Shown here piece by piece: positions 26,717 to 37,379 of a stretch of DNA of 61,468 bases. How positions within the stretch are numbered: the first letter of the stretch is position 1; each line of letters opens with the position of its first letter. The position numbers were made by a program, and so were the translations under genes. Origin of the DNA: Ideonella aquatica (GTDB lineage Bacteria; Pseudomonadota; Gammaproteobacteria; Burkholderiales; Burkholderiaceae_C); NCBI RefSeq assembly GCF_018069755.1, contig NZ_JAGQDE010000023.1, forward strand, positions 1-61,468. The letters run 5' to 3'. The notes below the pieces were generated by a model. The model was given only the letters and a program-made list of their open reading frames with translations. It was not told the origin of the DNA and searched no databases.

Positions 26717-27052
26717 TCAGCGCAGCGCGCGCAGCGAATCGGCCCGCGCGCCCAGGCGCGCCAGCACCTCGTCGGGCAGGTGGTCCAGCGTGCACAGCTC
26801 CTTGGCCCGCATGCCCACCTGGTGGCCGCTGGCCGGGAACTCCACCGCGTAGATGTAGAACTGCTGCAGGAAGGTGCCGATCGAGCGCACGTAGCCGATG
26901 TCGCCGCGCTCGACCAGCACGTCGCCAATCGCCTTGCCGGGGTAGGTGCCATCGTTGCGGATCACGCTGCGGCTGGCCACCCGCTCGCCCATCGCATAGC
27001 GGGGCGGATGGGCCAGCTCGACCGTGTCGTCGTCACGCGCGATGTCCGCCAT
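26717..27052 (-). CDS. nifZ: Nitrogen fixation protein NifZ
   Basis: A 111-residue NifZ with the family core RNDGTYPGKAIGDVLVERGD, IGYVRSIGTFLQQFYIYAVEF and a C-terminal extension HLPDEVLARLGARADSLRAL. It aids P-cluster formation on NifDK in studied organisms. The ATG at 27052 lies inside the end of the LRV gene (20-bp overlap). Confidence 0.93.
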   Translation of the reverse strand: MADIARDDDTVELAHPPRYAMGERVASRSVIRNDGTYPGKAIGDVLVERGDIGYVRSIGTFLQQFYIYAVEFPASGHQVGMRAKELCTLDHLPDEVLARLGARADSLRALR

Positions 27053-27875
27053 GAAGGGCCTCCAGTGGTTGCAATCCCTGCAGCCGCTCGCGGGCGCGGC
27101 AGCGCACCTCGGCGTCCTCATCGGCCGCCAGCTCCTGCAGCAGGCCGCGGTGGCGGCGCTCGTCCAGGCGGTCGGCCAGCACCCAGCGCACCGACCAGTC
27201 GGGGTCTTCGCTGAATGACACCAGCAGGTCCACCGGCGCGCGCTGGGCCACGGTGTGGCGCACCCGGGGCGACGCATCGTTCGCCAGGCGCCACAGGGTT
27301 GGCATCTCCAGCCGCTCGGCCACCACGCGGCGCACCTGCTCGTCAGGGTCACGGGCCAGCAGCGGCAGCAGCGCCGGCGGCAGACGACGTGCCACGGCGC
27401 TGCGGACCTCGTAGTCGGGGTCGTCGACCAGGGCGCTCAGGGCCGAGGGGTCCAGGCGCTGCGCGACGCGGATGCGCACCTCGCGGTGGGGATCGGCCAC
27501 CATCGCGGCCAGCTGGCGCAGCGGCAGGCGCAGCGCCACCTGCAGGCGCACGGTCTCGTCGGGATCGTCGCGCAGCCGGGCCAGCTGGAAGACATCGACA
27601 TGGCGCGCGGCGATCGCCCGCACCTCGAAGTACGGATGCGCCAGGTGGCGGTCGGCCAGCGTGGGATGGGCACGGAAGAAGCGGTCGATGCGGCGCGCGT
27701 AGGCGTCCTGCATGCAGCTGTGGCCAGGCTCGCAGGCGCCGCTGCGGCGCAGCGCCGCGTGCGGGCAGTGGGCACAGTCCAGCGCCTGGCCTTGCCAGTC
27801 CAGCACCGGGATGTCGCCGGCGGGCGCACGCACGCGCAGCGCCAGTGGCGAGCGGGTGGCGACGGCGCTGTCCAT
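27033..27875 (-). CDS. Leucine-rich repeat variant (LRV) Fe-S protein
   Basis: A 280-residue protein. The N-terminal domain has C34, C37, C48 and C54 (CX2CX10CX5C), matching the [4Fe-4S] site of the LRV protein known from the Azotobacter vinelandii nif region. From about residue 80 to 265, eight or so 24-residue alpha-helical repeats follow, with the pattern V-R-x-x-V-A-x-R-L-x-x-x-x-L-x-x-L-x-x-D-P-D. The curved repeat surface suggests protein-protein contact. Its exact role is unknown. Confidence 0.9.
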   Translation of the reverse strand: MDSAVATRSPLALRVRAPAGDIPVLDWQGQALDCAHCPHAALRRSGACEPGHSCMQDAYARRIDRFFRAHPTLADRHLAHPYFEVRAIAARHVDVFQLARLRDDPDETVRLQVALRLPLRQLAAMVADPHREVRIRVAQRLDPSALSALVDDPDYEVRSAVARRLPPALLPLLARDPDEQVRRVVAERLEMPTLWRLANDASPRVRHTVAQRAPVDLLVSFSEDPDWSVRWVLADRLDERRHRGLLQELAADEDAEVRCRARERLQGLQPLEALHGGHRA

Positions 27876-27886
27876 CGTCCGCGTCC

Positions 27887-28447
27887 TCAGGCCGGGGCCA
27901 GGCGGGCCCAGGCCGCCGCGCCGGTCACTGGCGGCGCGCCAGCGTCGTCCGGGTCCTCGCCGACCAGCGCGCGCTGGCGCACCGCCTCGACCAGCGCGCC
28001 GCCGACCCGGTCGTCCGGGTCCAGGTGGCGCAGCAGCGCCAGCGCGTCGCGCGCCTCGACCGGGTCGTCCAGCCGCAGACTCAGGTAGGCATAGCCCTTG
28101 AGCGTGAACAGGTAGAAACGGGTGACCGCGTCGTCCTGGGCGCCGGACAGCGGCTGGCGCGGCACCTCGCGCCAGGCCGCGGGCAGACCCAGCGCCTGCG
28201 CACCCACCAGCAGCGCACGACGCGCCACATCGCGCGCCAGCGACAGGCGGTGGCCGTAGAAGTGGTGGCGGTACAGCGCGATCAGCACCGCCGGGTGGCC
28301 CGGAGCCAAGGCCTGCGCACGCATCAGCGCAGCCATCGCGGCGGGCGGGTCGGCGCGCAGCCGACCGGCCTCGGCCAGCGCCGCCTCGGCCGCGCCGGGC
28401 AGGCCGCGGCCCAGCACCGCATCGTCGAAGCCGCTGGCGTCCACCAC
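27887..28447 (-). CDS. TPR-like protein of the nif region
   Basis: A 186-residue helical protein with tetratricopeptide-like repeats (AAMAALMRAQALAPGHPAVLI and FTLKGYAYLSLRLDDPVEAR, then LLRHLDPDD). Such proteins act as adaptors. It lies 8 bp after the A-type carrier and 11 bp before the LRV gene in the nifB operon. A chaperone or scaffold role in nitrogenase maturation is inferred. Confidence 0.75.
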   Translation of the reverse strand: MVDASGFDDAVLGRGLPGAAEAALAEAGRLRADPPAAMAALMRAQALAPGHPAVLIALYRHHFYGHRLSLARDVARRALLVGAQALGLPAAWREVPRQPLSGAQDDAVTRFYLFTLKGYAYLSLRLDDPVEARDALALLRHLDPDDRVGGALVEAVRQRALVGEDPDDAGAPPVTGAAAWARLAPA

Positions 28448-28455
28448 CGGCTCCG

Positions 28456-28836
28456 TCAGTGGCGCTTCAGCGAGGACAGCGGCACCGTGGCGGCCGCGGG
28501 CGGCGCGGCGTCGCTGGAACTGCTGCAGGCACAGGGGCCGGCCGAGGGGTTGAAGAAGGTCAGGCCCGACGAGGTGGGCGTCTCGGCGAAATCGACCGTG
28601 ACGCCGTCGAGCACCAGGCGGCTCTCGGCCGGCAGGAAGACCCGCACGTCGCCGAACACCATCTCGGCATCACCCGCGGCCGGCGACTCGGCCACGGTGA
28701 ACTCCGACGCATAGCCCGAGCAGCCACCCGGCGTGACCGTCAGCCGGAAGCCGCCGGCCGGGTGCGACGAGAAGCGCACCATGCGGCGCATGAACTTCGC
28801 CGCAGCCGGCGTGACGGTCACATTGGGAAGAATCAT
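28456..28836 (-). CDS. A-type Fe-S carrier (HesB/IscA-like), nif-associated
   Basis: A 126-residue HesB/IscA-fold protein with the three ligand cysteines in GGCSGYASEF and GPCACSSSS. It would accept and hand on Fe-S clusters, as NifIscA does. It is one of three A-type carriers in this window and the most divergent. The ATG at 28836 is favoured (GGAG 6 nt upstream) over one 4 codons earlier. Confidence 0.88.
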   Translation of the reverse strand: MILPNVTVTPAAAKFMRRMVRFSSHPAGGFRLTVTPGGCSGYASEFTVAESPAAGDAEMVFGDVRVFLPAESRLVLDGVTVDFAETPTSSGLTFFNPSAGPCACSSSSDAAPPAAATVPLSSLKRH

Positions 28837-28884
28837 TCCAGTCTCCATGTGCAGAACAAAAGGGCCTGGGCAGTCAGCCGACCG

Positions 28885-28975
28885 AACCCAGTCGCGACGT
28901 GGATCCGGCTTTGCCGGTCCACAGACGCGGCCCCCCTGGGGGGAGGCGCCGCAGGCGCTTCGGGGGGGGTGGTCA
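28885..28975. repeat. Dispersed intergenic repeat I, copy 2
   Basis: Contains the hairpin GTGGA-CCGGC-TTT-GCCGG-TCCAC-type core at 28899-28922 (the sequence GGATCCGGCTTTGCCGGTCC) and the C-run/G-run CCCCCCTGGGGGG. It follows the fdxN stop directly and precedes the A-type carrier gene. Confidence 0.85.
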
Positions 28976-29167
28976 GACCTTCTTGATGCAGCCGTCGACG
29001 GGGCAGACCGACACGCACTGCGGCGCGTCGAACTGGCCTTCGCACTCGGTGCACTTGGCCGGGTCGATGATGAAGGTGCCGCCCTTTTCGCGGATGGCAA
29101 CGTTGGGGCATTCGGGCTCGCAGGCGGAGCAGCCGGTGCACATCGAGGCAATGATCTTCAGGGCCAT
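28973..29167 (-). CDS. fdxN: 2[4Fe-4S] ferredoxin FdxN
   Basis: A 64-residue bacterial-type ferredoxin with two cluster motifs, C10-x2-C13-x2-C16-x3-C20 and C39-x2-C42-x8-C51-x3-C55, the longer CX8C spacing being typical of FdxN-type proteins behind nifB. It supplies electrons to nitrogenase or to NifB. AGGAGA precedes the ATG. It is 35 bp downstream of nifB. Confidence 0.93.
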   Translation of the reverse strand: MALKIIASMCTGCSACEPECPNVAIREKGGTFIIDPAKCTECEGQFDAPQCVSVCPVDGCIKKV

Positions 29168-29202
29168 GGTGAGTTCTCCTGGCGGGGTCGGGGAAAGGGC
29201 CA

Positions 29203-30801
29203 TCAGGCGGCGAGTTCGGCCGCGTCGCCGGCAGCGCCGGTGAACGCGCCCTGGCGGATGCGCGCATCGCCGCGCGCCTGGTGGGTGATCTGGCCGGCGG
29301 CCACGCGGCCGCAGTAGTCGGTGAACCAGCTCAGCGCGGCCTTCTCGATGAACTCGTGCGCGTACTGGTCGACCGGCTCGATGCCGGCGGCCGTCAGCTC
29401 GTCACGCGGGCAGGCGCCGATCTTCGAGACCAGCACCGCATGGCAGTCGTTGATGGCGCCGACGATGCTGGGCAACTGCTCGTCTTCGCCATAGCCGCCC
29501 TGGCAGTACAGGTCCACGCGGCGGTGGCCGACAAAGAGCGCCTCCTTGCGGCTGACCTCGAAGATCTGGAACTCGGTGGCGTGGCCGAAGTGCTGGTTGA
29601 CGCGGCCATGGCCCTCGGTGGCCACCGCCACCAGCACCTTCAGGTCCTCCTGGCCGGCGATCAGCGCAGCGTCCAGCGCGGCATCGAGCGCATCGACCTT
29701 GGCCTGGTGCTGGGCCTGGCGCTCGGCCTCGACCTTCTGCTGGTAGGCGCGGCGCTTATCCAGGTCGTAGTGGATGTCCATCGCCTCGATCTTGTCGAGC
29801 GTGAATTCCTCCGAGCGGTCTTCACCCAGCAGGCCCACCGCATCCGCGCGGCACTGCCGGCAGTGGCGCATCAGGTTCGCGCCACCCATGCAGGCGTCCT
29901 GCACGGCCTTCAACTCCTGCGCGGTGGGACCGCGCTGGCCGGTCAGGCCGAACACCGTGCCGTGCTCGGGCTCGGAGATCAGCGGCATGATGTTGTGCAG
30001 GAAGGCGCCGCGCTTCTTGACCTCGCGGTTCACCTCGATCAGGTGCTCGTCGTTGATGCCGGGAATCAGCACCGAGTTGATCTTGGTGAGCACGCCGCGC
30101 GCGGTCAGCATCTCCAGGCCCAGCATCTGGCGCTCGTGCAGGATCTTCGCCGCCTCGACACCGGTGTAGCGCTTGTGGTTGTAGAAGATCCAGGGATAGA
30201 TCTTCTCGCCCACCGCCGGGTCGACCATGTTGATCGTGATCGTGACGTGGTCGATGTTGTACTTGCAGATCTCATCGACCATGTCCGGCAGCGCCAGGCC
30301 GTTGGTCGACAGGCACAGCTTGATGTCGGGCGCCTGCTCGGCGAGCTGGCGCATGGTGTCGAAGGTCTTCTTCGGGTTGGCCAGCGAATCACCCGGGCCG
30401 GCGATGCCCAGCACCGTCATCTGCGGAATCTCGCTGGCCACCGCCAGCACCTTCTTCACCGCCTGGTCGGGCGTCAGCTTCTGGCTGACCACGCCGGGGC
30501 GCGATTCATTGCTGCAGTCGTACTTGCGGTTGCAGTAGTTGCACTGGATGTTGCAGGCCGGGGCCACCGCCACATGCATGCGGGCGAAGTGGTGGTGGGC
30601 CTCTTCCGAGTAGCAGGGGTGGTTCTTGACCTTCTCCCAGATCTCGGGCGGCATGTCATCGGCACCGGCCGAGGAGCCGCAGCTGGCCTTGCCCTCGCCG
30701 CCGGTGGTGGAGCAGCCGCCACCGGTCTCGATGACCTCACTGATGGCGCTGCGACCTTTCTTCAGGTCGGCGATCGAGACGAAGGCGGCGTTGGCAGACA
30801 T
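29203..30801 (-). CDS. nifB: FeMo-cofactor biosynthesis radical SAM protein NifB
   Basis: A 532-residue NifB, which builds the 8Fe NifB-co core with its central carbide from two [4Fe-4S] clusters and SAM. The radical SAM motif is CNIQCNYC near residue 84, followed by further cluster cysteines ([15 protein letters not shown]) and a C-terminal NifX-like domain ([20 protein letters not shown]). The ATG at 30801 is about 24 nt downstream of the predicted sigma54 start. It leads a roughly 10-kb operon of accessory genes. Confidence 0.98.
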   Translation of the reverse strand: MSANAAFVSIADLKKGRSAISEVIETGGGCSTTGGEGKASCGSSAGADDMPPEIWEKVKNHPCYSEEAHHHFARMHVAVAPACNIQCNYCNRKYDCSNESRPGVVSQKLTPDQAVKKVLAVASEIPQMTVLGIAGPGDSLANPKKTFDTMRQLAEQAPDIKLCLSTNGLALPDMVDEICKYNIDHVTITINMVDPAVGEKIYPWIFYNHKRYTGVEAAKILHERQMLGLEMLTARGVLTKINSVLIPGINDEHLIEVNREVKKRGAFLHNIMPLISEPEHGTVFGLTGQRGPTAQELKAVQDACMGGANLMRHCRQCRADAVGLLGEDRSEEFTLDKIEAMDIHYDLDKRRAYQQKVEAERQAQHQAKVDALDAALDAALIAGQEDLKVLVAVATEGHGRVNQHFGHATEFQIFEVSRKEALFVGHRRVDLYCQGGYGEDEQLPSIVGAINDCHAVLVSKIGACPRDELTAAGIEPVDQYAHEFIEKAALSWFTDYCGRVAAGQITHQARGDARIRQGAFTGAAGDAAELAA

Positions 30802-30834
30802 GGGCACCTCGCGGTCGTGGGTTGAGTCCCCTAT

Positions 30835-30850
30835 TGCGAGAGCCGTGCCA
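30835..30850 (-). promoter_or_regulatory. sigma54 promoter of the nifB operon
   Basis: TGGCACG-GCTC-TCGCA on the minus strand, one base from the -24/-12 consensus. Start predicted near 30825. Confidence 0.9.
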
Positions 30851-30867
30851 GTCAGAAAACACTGAAA

Positions 30868-30880
30868 AATCAAGCACTTG
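30868..30880 (+). promoter_or_regulatory. IHF site upstream of the nifB promoter
   Basis: AATCAAGCACTTG on the plus strand is an exact match to WATCAANNNNTTR, 17 bp upstream of the -24 element. Orientation is opposite to the other three nif IHF-like sites in the window. Confidence 0.75.
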
Positions 30881-30895
30881 GATTGGCGCGTCGGC

Positions 30896-30911
30896 TGTGC
30901 CGGTCACGACA
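30896..30911. promoter_or_regulatory. NifA upstream activator site of nifB
   Basis: TGT-GCCGGTCACG-ACA is a perfect TGT-N10-ACA site, 45 bp from the -24 element, closer than at nifH and nifV (about 80 bp). Confidence 0.85.
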
Positions 30912-30916
30912 AAAGC

Positions 30917-30944
30917 GACAAGGCCGCCCGCCGGCGGCCTTGTC
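30917..30944 (-). terminator. Rho-independent terminator of nifA
   Basis: Perfect 12-bp stem (GACAAGGCCGCC / GGCGGCCTTGTC) with a 4-nt loop, followed on the minus strand by GCTTTTGTCG. It lies 22 bp after the nifA stop and directly before the nifB activator site, insulating nifB from nifA transcription. Confidence 0.9.
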
Positions 30945-30965
30945 GACGTCAGCGCCGGGCGGCGC

Positions 30966-32663
<1,698 letters not shown>

Positions 32664-32744
32664 GGTGCACCTCCTGCGTCCGGGGGCGCGCCGAGACGGT
32701 GCATCCGCCGCGACGGCCCAGCCGGTGGCCGGTCAGTGCAAGAA

Positions 32745-32761
32745 GCGCGCCGGTGGCGCGC
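32745..32761 (-). terminator. Hairpin between the fix operon end and nifA
   Basis: Perfect 7-bp stem GCGCGCC-GGT-GGCGCGC followed by TTCTTGC on the minus strand, directly after the stop of the FeSI-like gene. Terminator-like but with a poor T tract, so partial read-through into nifA is plausible. Confidence 0.5.
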
Positions 32762-32763
32762 AC

Positions 32764-33087
32764 TCACCAGACCGTGGCCGGTGCGCGCAGGCGCTCCACC
32801 GGCGTGCCACCCAGCAGGTGGCTGTCGAAGAGCTCGCCGATGTCGTCGACCGTCACGCCCTGGTACAGCACGCCCTCGGGATAGACCAGCACATGGGGAC
32901 CGCCATCACAGGGACCCAGACAGCCGGAGTAGGTGATCGCCACCTGCTCGTAGCACTGGCGCTTCTGCAGCTCGGCCCACAAGGCCTGCAGCAGCGGGCT
33001 GGCCCCCTTGGCGGCACAGCTGCCGCGCGGATGGCCGGGTGGGCGCTGCTGGCTGCAGACGAAGACGTGGCGGGTCGGGTGGGGCAT
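32764..33087 (-). CDS. Thioredoxin-like 2Fe-2S ferredoxin (FeSI type)
   Basis: A 107-residue protein of the thioredoxin-fold [2Fe-2S] ferredoxin family (Shethna FeSI type). The expected ligands are C11, C24, C56 and C60 (HVFVCSQQ, GSCAAKG, SGCLGPCDGGP). Such proteins are nif-linked electron carriers. It follows the ferritin-like gene by 27 bp at the end of the nifV-fix operon. Confidence 0.9.
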   Translation of the reverse strand: MPHPTRHVFVCSQQRPPGHPRGSCAAKGASPLLQALWAELQKRQCYEQVAITYSGCLGPCDGGPHVLVYPEGVLYQGVTVDDIGELFDSHLLGGTPVERLRAPATVW

Positions 33088-33114
33088 GGCGTGATGAAAC
33101 GAAATGAAGAACGG

Positions 33115-33567
33115 TCAGGCCGGATGGGCGGCGATCAGGACCTGCAGCTGCCGCAGGTGGTCAGCCTCTTCGTCGGCGAACTCGGCGGCCAGCGCGCGCA
33201 GCTCGGGGTCGATGGTGCTGGCCGACACCGCCGCGTACCAGGCGTGGCCGCGGCGCTCGCTGTCCATGGCCAGCGCCAGTGCGGCAGGGGCGTCCAGCAG
33301 CGCATCGACGCCGGCCCAGTCGGCCACCTCGGGCGACACGCCGTCGGGCCATTGGAAGTCCTGCGGCGCGATCACCGGGATCTCGCGAAAGCCGCCGCGG
33401 GCCATCGCATCGGCCAGGTGCAGGCGCGAGTACTTGGCCATCAGCGCAAAGAAGGCCTTGAGGTCGGCATTGCCGTCGGTGGCCAGCGCCGCCGAGAGTT
33501 CCTCGTAACGGCGCGCGGCCTCGCGCTCCAGCTGGATCGCGTGCGCCAGGAAGGTATTGACATCCAT
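33115..33567 (-). CDS. Ferritin-like / rubrerythrin-like protein
   Basis: A 150-residue four-helix-bundle protein. Helix motifs EREAARRYEEL, YSRLHLADAM, SERRGHAWYAAV and ADEEADHLRQL resemble the E-x-x-H-type diiron ligands of the ferritin/rubrerythrin superfamily, though not all are in canonical positions. It could store iron or reduce peroxide or oxygen for nitrogenase. Start at 33567, 3 bp after fixX. Confidence 0.8.
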   Translation of the reverse strand: MDVNTFLAHAIQLEREAARRYEELSAALATDGNADLKAFFALMAKYSRLHLADAMARGGFREIPVIAPQDFQWPDGVSPEVADWAGVDALLDAPAALALAMDSERRGHAWYAAVSASTIDPELRALAAEFADEEADHLRQLQVLIAAHPA

Positions 33568-33570
33568 GAC

Positions 33571-33867
33571 TCAACCGAACTTGAAGAGGATGCCGTGGCC
33601 ACCGCGCGGGTACTCCCAGGCCACGTTGGCGTGCTCGGTGCAGATCACCCGGCAGCTGCCGCATTCCAGGCAGCCGTCGGTGATCAGCGTGACCGAGCGG
33701 TTGCCTTCGGCCTTGTAGCAGCTGGCCGGGCAGATGAAGGTGCAGCTCTGGTCCTTGCAGTCGTTGGCGCAGACCTCGGGCTTCCTGATCTGGATGTGCG
33801 GCCGGCCGTGGTCGACCTTGTAGCGGTTCTGGAAGAGCTTTTCTTCGACGTTGACGACGAGGCTCAT
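33571..33867 (-). CDS. fixX: Ferredoxin-like protein FixX
   Basis: A 98-residue FixX ferredoxin with cysteines in VCANDCKDQSCTFICPASCY and DGCLECGSCRVIC. In the FixABCX electron-bifurcating complex it passes low-potential electrons toward nitrogenase. It starts 54 bp downstream of fixC. Confidence 0.95.
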   Translation of the reverse strand: MSLVVNVEEKLFQNRYKVDHGRPHIQIRKPEVCANDCKDQSCTFICPASCYKAEGNRSVTLITDGCLECGSCRVICTEHANVAWEYPRGGHGILFKFG

Positions 33868-33921
33868 GATGGCTCCTTCGGGCGAGGGCGGGCAAAGGGT
33901 GTGCAGCAGCGGCTGGCGCGC

Positions 33922-35229
33922 TCAGCGCGAGGCACGCCAGAGCTTGAAGGCATCGCCCATCAGGCCGGTCAGGCTGCGCTTGCTGCGGAAGCTGCCCAGG
34001 ATTTCCTTTTCCTTGGAGTGCTTGTCCACACCGTCGACGGTGAAGAAGGTCTTGGCGGCGCGGTTGACCAGCTCGGGGTAAGCGGTGAAGAACTGCGGAC
34101 TGCTGTGCAGCACCTCGGGCAGCTTGCGGTACTTCTTCAGGTCCTTCATGACGAAGGACTCGTCCATCTTGTCCTTGTAGAGCTTCAGGCGGGCGGCCGA
34201 GGGTTCCTGGCCGGCGGCCTTCAGGGCGATGACCGTCTCGCCGGCCAGGCGGCCGCTGGTCATGGCCAGGTTGGAGCCTTCGCGGTGGGCGGCGTTGACG
34301 AAGCCGCCCGAGTCGCCCACGATCAGCCAGCCCGCGCCATAGATGCGCGGCACGGCGTTGAAGCCGCCTTCCGGGATCAGGTGGGCACAGTACTCCTTCA
34401 TCTCGCCGCCTTCGATCAGCGGGGCGATGCTGGGGTGCTTCTTGAGCTTCTCCAGCAGCGTGTAGGGGCTGGTGCGCTGGGGGTTGGCCTTGAAGTCGCT
34501 GAGCATGCAGCCCACGCCGATGGTCAGCGACTCCTTGTTGGTGTAGAGGAAGCCGGTGCCCACCATGCCCTCGGTCACCTTGCCCATCAGCTCGATGACC
34601 ACGCCCTCTTCGTCCTTGACGTTGAAGCGCGCCTGGATCACTTCTTCGGGCAGGAAGAGGATTTCCTTGACCGCCAGGGCCACGTTGCCTGCGTCCAGCT
34701 CGCCATGGAAGCCGGCCTTGCGCGCCAGCGTGCTGTTGACGCCGTCGGCCAGCACCACCACGTCGGCATAGACCTCGCCGCCCAGGCGGTCACAGCGCAC
34801 GCCGATGACCTGCTCGCCGTCGAGCAGCAGCTCCTCCACCGTGGTCTCGCAGATCAGCAGCGCACCCGCCTCGCGGACCTTGGACGAGAACCACTTGTCG
34901 AACTGCGCCCGGATGATGGTGTAGCGGTTGTACGGCGGCTTGTTGTAGTCGTCGCTGCGGTAGTGGGTGCCGACGAAGCTCTCGTCGTCCATCATCCACA
35001 TGCGCTGTTCGATGATGTGGCGCTCCAGCGGCGCGTCCTCGCGGAAGTCCGGGATGATCTGTTCCAGCGCATTGCTGTACAGGATCGCGCCCTGCACGTT
35101 CTTGCTGCCGGGGTATTCGCCGCGCTCGATCTGCAGCACCTTCAGACCCGCCTTGGCCATCGTGTAGGCCGCGGCATTGCCCGAAGGGCCGGCACCGACC
35201 ACGATCGCGTCGAACTTCTCTTTGCTCAT
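33922..35229 (-). CDS. fixC: Electron-transfer flavoprotein-ubiquinone oxidoreductase FixC
   Basis: A 435-residue FAD protein with N-terminal [20 protein letters not shown], the [15 protein letters not shown] segment and [20 protein letters not shown] of the ETF-QO/FixC family. It is the quinone-reducing part of FixABCX. The ATG at 35229 overlaps the stop of a possible small ORF by 4 nt. The frame is open further upstream but without family similarity. Confidence 0.96.
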   Translation of the reverse strand: MSKEKFDAIVVGAGPSGNAAAYTMAKAGLKVLQIERGEYPGSKNVQGAILYSNALEQIIPDFREDAPLERHIIEQRMWMMDDESFVGTHYRSDDYNKPPYNRYTIIRAQFDKWFSSKVREAGALLICETTVEELLLDGEQVIGVRCDRLGGEVYADVVVLADGVNSTLARKAGFHGELDAGNVALAVKEILFLPEEVIQARFNVKDEEGVVIELMGKVTEGMVGTGFLYTNKESLTIGVGCMLSDFKANPQRTSPYTLLEKLKKHPSIAPLIEGGEMKEYCAHLIPEGGFNAVPRIYGAGWLIVGDSGGFVNAAHREGSNLAMTSGRLAGETVIALKAAGQEPSAARLKLYKDKMDESFVMKDLKKYRKLPEVLHSSPQFFTAYPELVNRAAKTFFTVDGVDKHSKEKEILGSFRSKRSLTGLMGDAFKLWRASR

Positions 35230-35339
35230 GACAGCCCCTCGTCCGACGGGTACGTCGCCCGATCCCCCAAGGGGATGCGGGCCGGCTTGGGAGCGGCCCG
35301 GCGCTCGGCCCGCCACGTCGATGTCGTGATGTCGTTCAT
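35226..35339 (-). CDS. Possible 37-residue ORF between fixB and fixC
   Basis: A short basic frame ([20 protein letters not shown] at its start) with AGGAG 5 nt upstream and a stop that overlaps the fixC ATG in an ATGA. It could be a translated leader coupling fixC to fixB. Against this, its second half coincides with a repeat-like hairpin (CCCCCAAGGGG and GGGCCG...CGGCCC), so it may be only spacer. I do not recognise the peptide. Confidence 0.35.
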   Translation of the reverse strand: MNDITTSTWRAERRAAPKPARIPLGDRATYPSDEGLS

Positions 35340-35354
35340 CATGGCTCCTGGTGT

Positions 35355-36491
35355 TCAAGCGACCTTGCGGATGCGCTTGTCGAGGTGGGAACGGAAGGCG
35401 GCTGTCAGCACCGGCAGCACCTGCATCGCGTTGCCGACGATGCCGTGGTGGGCAAAGTCGAAGATCGGGGCGTTGGGGTCGGTGTTGATGGCCACGATCA
35501 CGTCGGAGGCCTCCATGCCCACCCGGTGCTGGATCGCCCCCGAGACGCCGGCGGCGATGTAGAGCTTGGGGCGCACGGTCTTGCCGGTCTGGCCCACCTG
35601 CCGCTCGGCCTCCATCCAGCCGGCCTGGGTGACGGCGCGGGTGGCGCCCACCTCGGCGCCCAGCACGCGGGCCAGGTCCCACACCAGCTTGCAGTTGTCG
35701 GCGTTCTTCAGCCCTTTGCCGGCGGTGACGATGATGTCGGCATAGGCCAGGTTGATGTTGTTGCTGGTGGCGTCGGGGATGAAGCCCAGCAGCTTGGTGA
35801 CGATGTCGGTCTCGATCATGCCGAGCGGCATCGTGATGATGTCGCCGGTGCGGCTCTCGTCACGCGGCGGCATGGGCGCGGTGCGCGGGCGCATGGTGGC
35901 CATCTGCGGCCGATAGGCCAGGGTCATGATGGTGCACAGCAGGCTGCCGCCGAAGGTCGGGCGGGTCGCGGCCAGCGCGCGGCCGTCGATGTTCAGCTCG
36001 GTGCAGTCAGCGGTCAGGCCGGTGCCCAGCGTCGTGGCCACCGAGCCGGCCAGGTCGCGGCCCATGGTGGTGGCGCCCAGCAGCAGGATCTCGGGCTGGT
36101 GGGTGTTGACCAGGTCGGTCAGGCCCTTGGTGAAGGGCTCGTTGCGGTAGCCCTGCAGCACCGTGTCGCGCATGATGTAGCAGTGGTCGGCGCCGTAGGT
36201 GTAGGCTTCCTTGGCGTAGTCCTCCAGCTTGTCGGCCGGGCCGCCGAGCAGCACGCCGCTGACGTCCACGCCCAGCTTGTCGGCCAGCTTGCGGGCCTCG
36301 CCCATCAGCTCCCAGCTGACGCTGTGCACCTGGCCGCGGTCGTGTTCGATGAACACCCAGACGCCCTTGTAGACCTTCAGGTGCTCGGGCAGTTCGGTGC
36401 TGCGGCCACTGCGGCCGGCGGTCCGGGCGGCACCAGCGGCCGCGGCGGCGGCCATCTGGGGAGCATTCGCGGGTTTGGCGGCGTCACTCAT
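35355..36491 (-). CDS. fixB: Electron-transfer flavoprotein alpha chain FixB
   Basis: A 378-residue ETF-alpha family protein. An Ala-rich 35-residue N-terminal extension precedes the usual start ([20 protein letters not shown]). FAD-binding segments are [39 protein letters not shown] and [20 protein letters not shown]. It forms the bifurcating flavoprotein with FixA. Start 36491, 11 bp after fixA. Confidence 0.96.
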   Translation of the reverse strand: MSDAAKPANAPQMAAAAAAGAARTAGRSGRSTELPEHLKVYKGVWVFIEHDRGQVHSVSWELMGEARKLADKLGVDVSGVLLGGPADKLEDYAKEAYTYGADHCYIMRDTVLQGYRNEPFTKGLTDLVNTHQPEILLLGATTMGRDLAGSVATTLGTGLTADCTELNIDGRALAATRPTFGGSLLCTIMTLAYRPQMATMRPRTAPMPPRDESRTGDIITMPLGMIETDIVTKLLGFIPDATSNNINLAYADIIVTAGKGLKNADNCKLVWDLARVLGAEVGATRAVTQAGWMEAERQVGQTGKTVRPKLYIAAGVSGAIQHRVGMEASDVIVAINTDPNAPIFDFAHHGIVGNAMQVLPVLTAAFRSHLDKRIRKVA

Positions 36492-36502
36492 GGCGTGGCT
36501 CC

Positions 36503-37354
36503 TCAGGCGGACAGGCGATCGACGGTCTCTTGCTCGAGCGTCGGGTGGGTGGTGAAGATCTTCTGCAGCAGGTTCAGGCAGACGTCGTTGACGCTGGTGC
36601 CGTCGCCCACTTCCTGCATCTCGGCGCGCACGCTGCGCGCCTTGGGGGCAAACACCTTGCTGACGATGGTGGGGCTGCCCTTGAGGCCGATCTTGGCGAT
36701 GTCCTCGATGCCGGCGTCGTCCTTGTTCCACTTGCGGATCTGGCAACGGCCGGCGCGCAGCATGTCGTCCATGGTGGCGAAGCGCATCGTGTTCGTGCCC
36801 TCCAGCATGGTGATGAGGCTGGGCAGCGTGGTCTGCAGGCGCTGCACGCCGCCTTCGGCCCGGCGTTCCACCGTCAGGGTGCGGCCGTCGAGGTCGACCT
36901 CGTTGATCTTGCTGACATAGGTCAGCAGGTTCCAGCCCAGGCGCTTGGCGATGCCGGGGCCGACCTGGGCGGTGTCGCCGTCGATCGTCTGCTTGCCGGT
37001 GAAGACCAGGTCCACCGCCTGCTCCTCGCCGATCTTCTTGATGGCGGAGTACAGCGCGTAGGAGGTGGCCAGCGTGTCGGCGCCGGCGAAGGCGCGGTCG
37101 GTGATCAGGATGGCGTCGGTGGCGCCGAAGCTGATGCACTTGCGCAGCGCCTCCTCGGCCTGCGGCGGGCCCATGCACAGCACGGTGACGCGGCCGCCGA
37201 ACTGGTCCTTCAGCCGCAGCGCCTCTTCCAGCGCGAACAGGTCGTAGGGGTTGACGATGGCCGGCACGCCCTGGCGCATGATGGTGTTGGTCACCGGGTG
37301 GACACGGATTTGTGCCGAGTCCGGGACCTGCTTGATGCAGACGACGATGTGCAT
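36503..37354 (-). CDS. fixA: Electron-transfer flavoprotein beta chain FixA
   Basis: A 283-residue ETF-beta family protein ([18 protein letters not shown] at the start; [37 protein letters not shown]). With FixB it takes electrons from NADH and bifurcates them. It lies 25 bp after nifW in the nifV operon. Confidence 0.96.
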   Translation of the reverse strand: MHIVVCIKQVPDSAQIRVHPVTNTIMRQGVPAIVNPYDLFALEEALRLKDQFGGRVTVLCMGPPQAEEALRKCISFGATDAILITDRAFAGADTLATSYALYSAIKKIGEEQAVDLVFTGKQTIDGDTAQVGPGIAKRLGWNLLTYVSKINEVDLDGRTLTVERRAEGGVQRLQTTLPSLITMLEGTNTMRFATMDDMLRAGRCQIRKWNKDDAGIEDIAKIGLKGSPTIVSKVFAPKARSVRAEMQEVGDGTSVNDVCLNLLQKIFTTHPTLEQETVDRLSA

Positions 37355-37379
37355 GGAAAGCTCTCCTGCGGTCGGTGGG

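Noticed and set aside
35230-35682. Extended N-terminus of FixC
   Set aside because: The frame is open but the added residues are low-complexity, overlap fixB and lack family similarity; the FAD motif begins right after the ATG at 35229.
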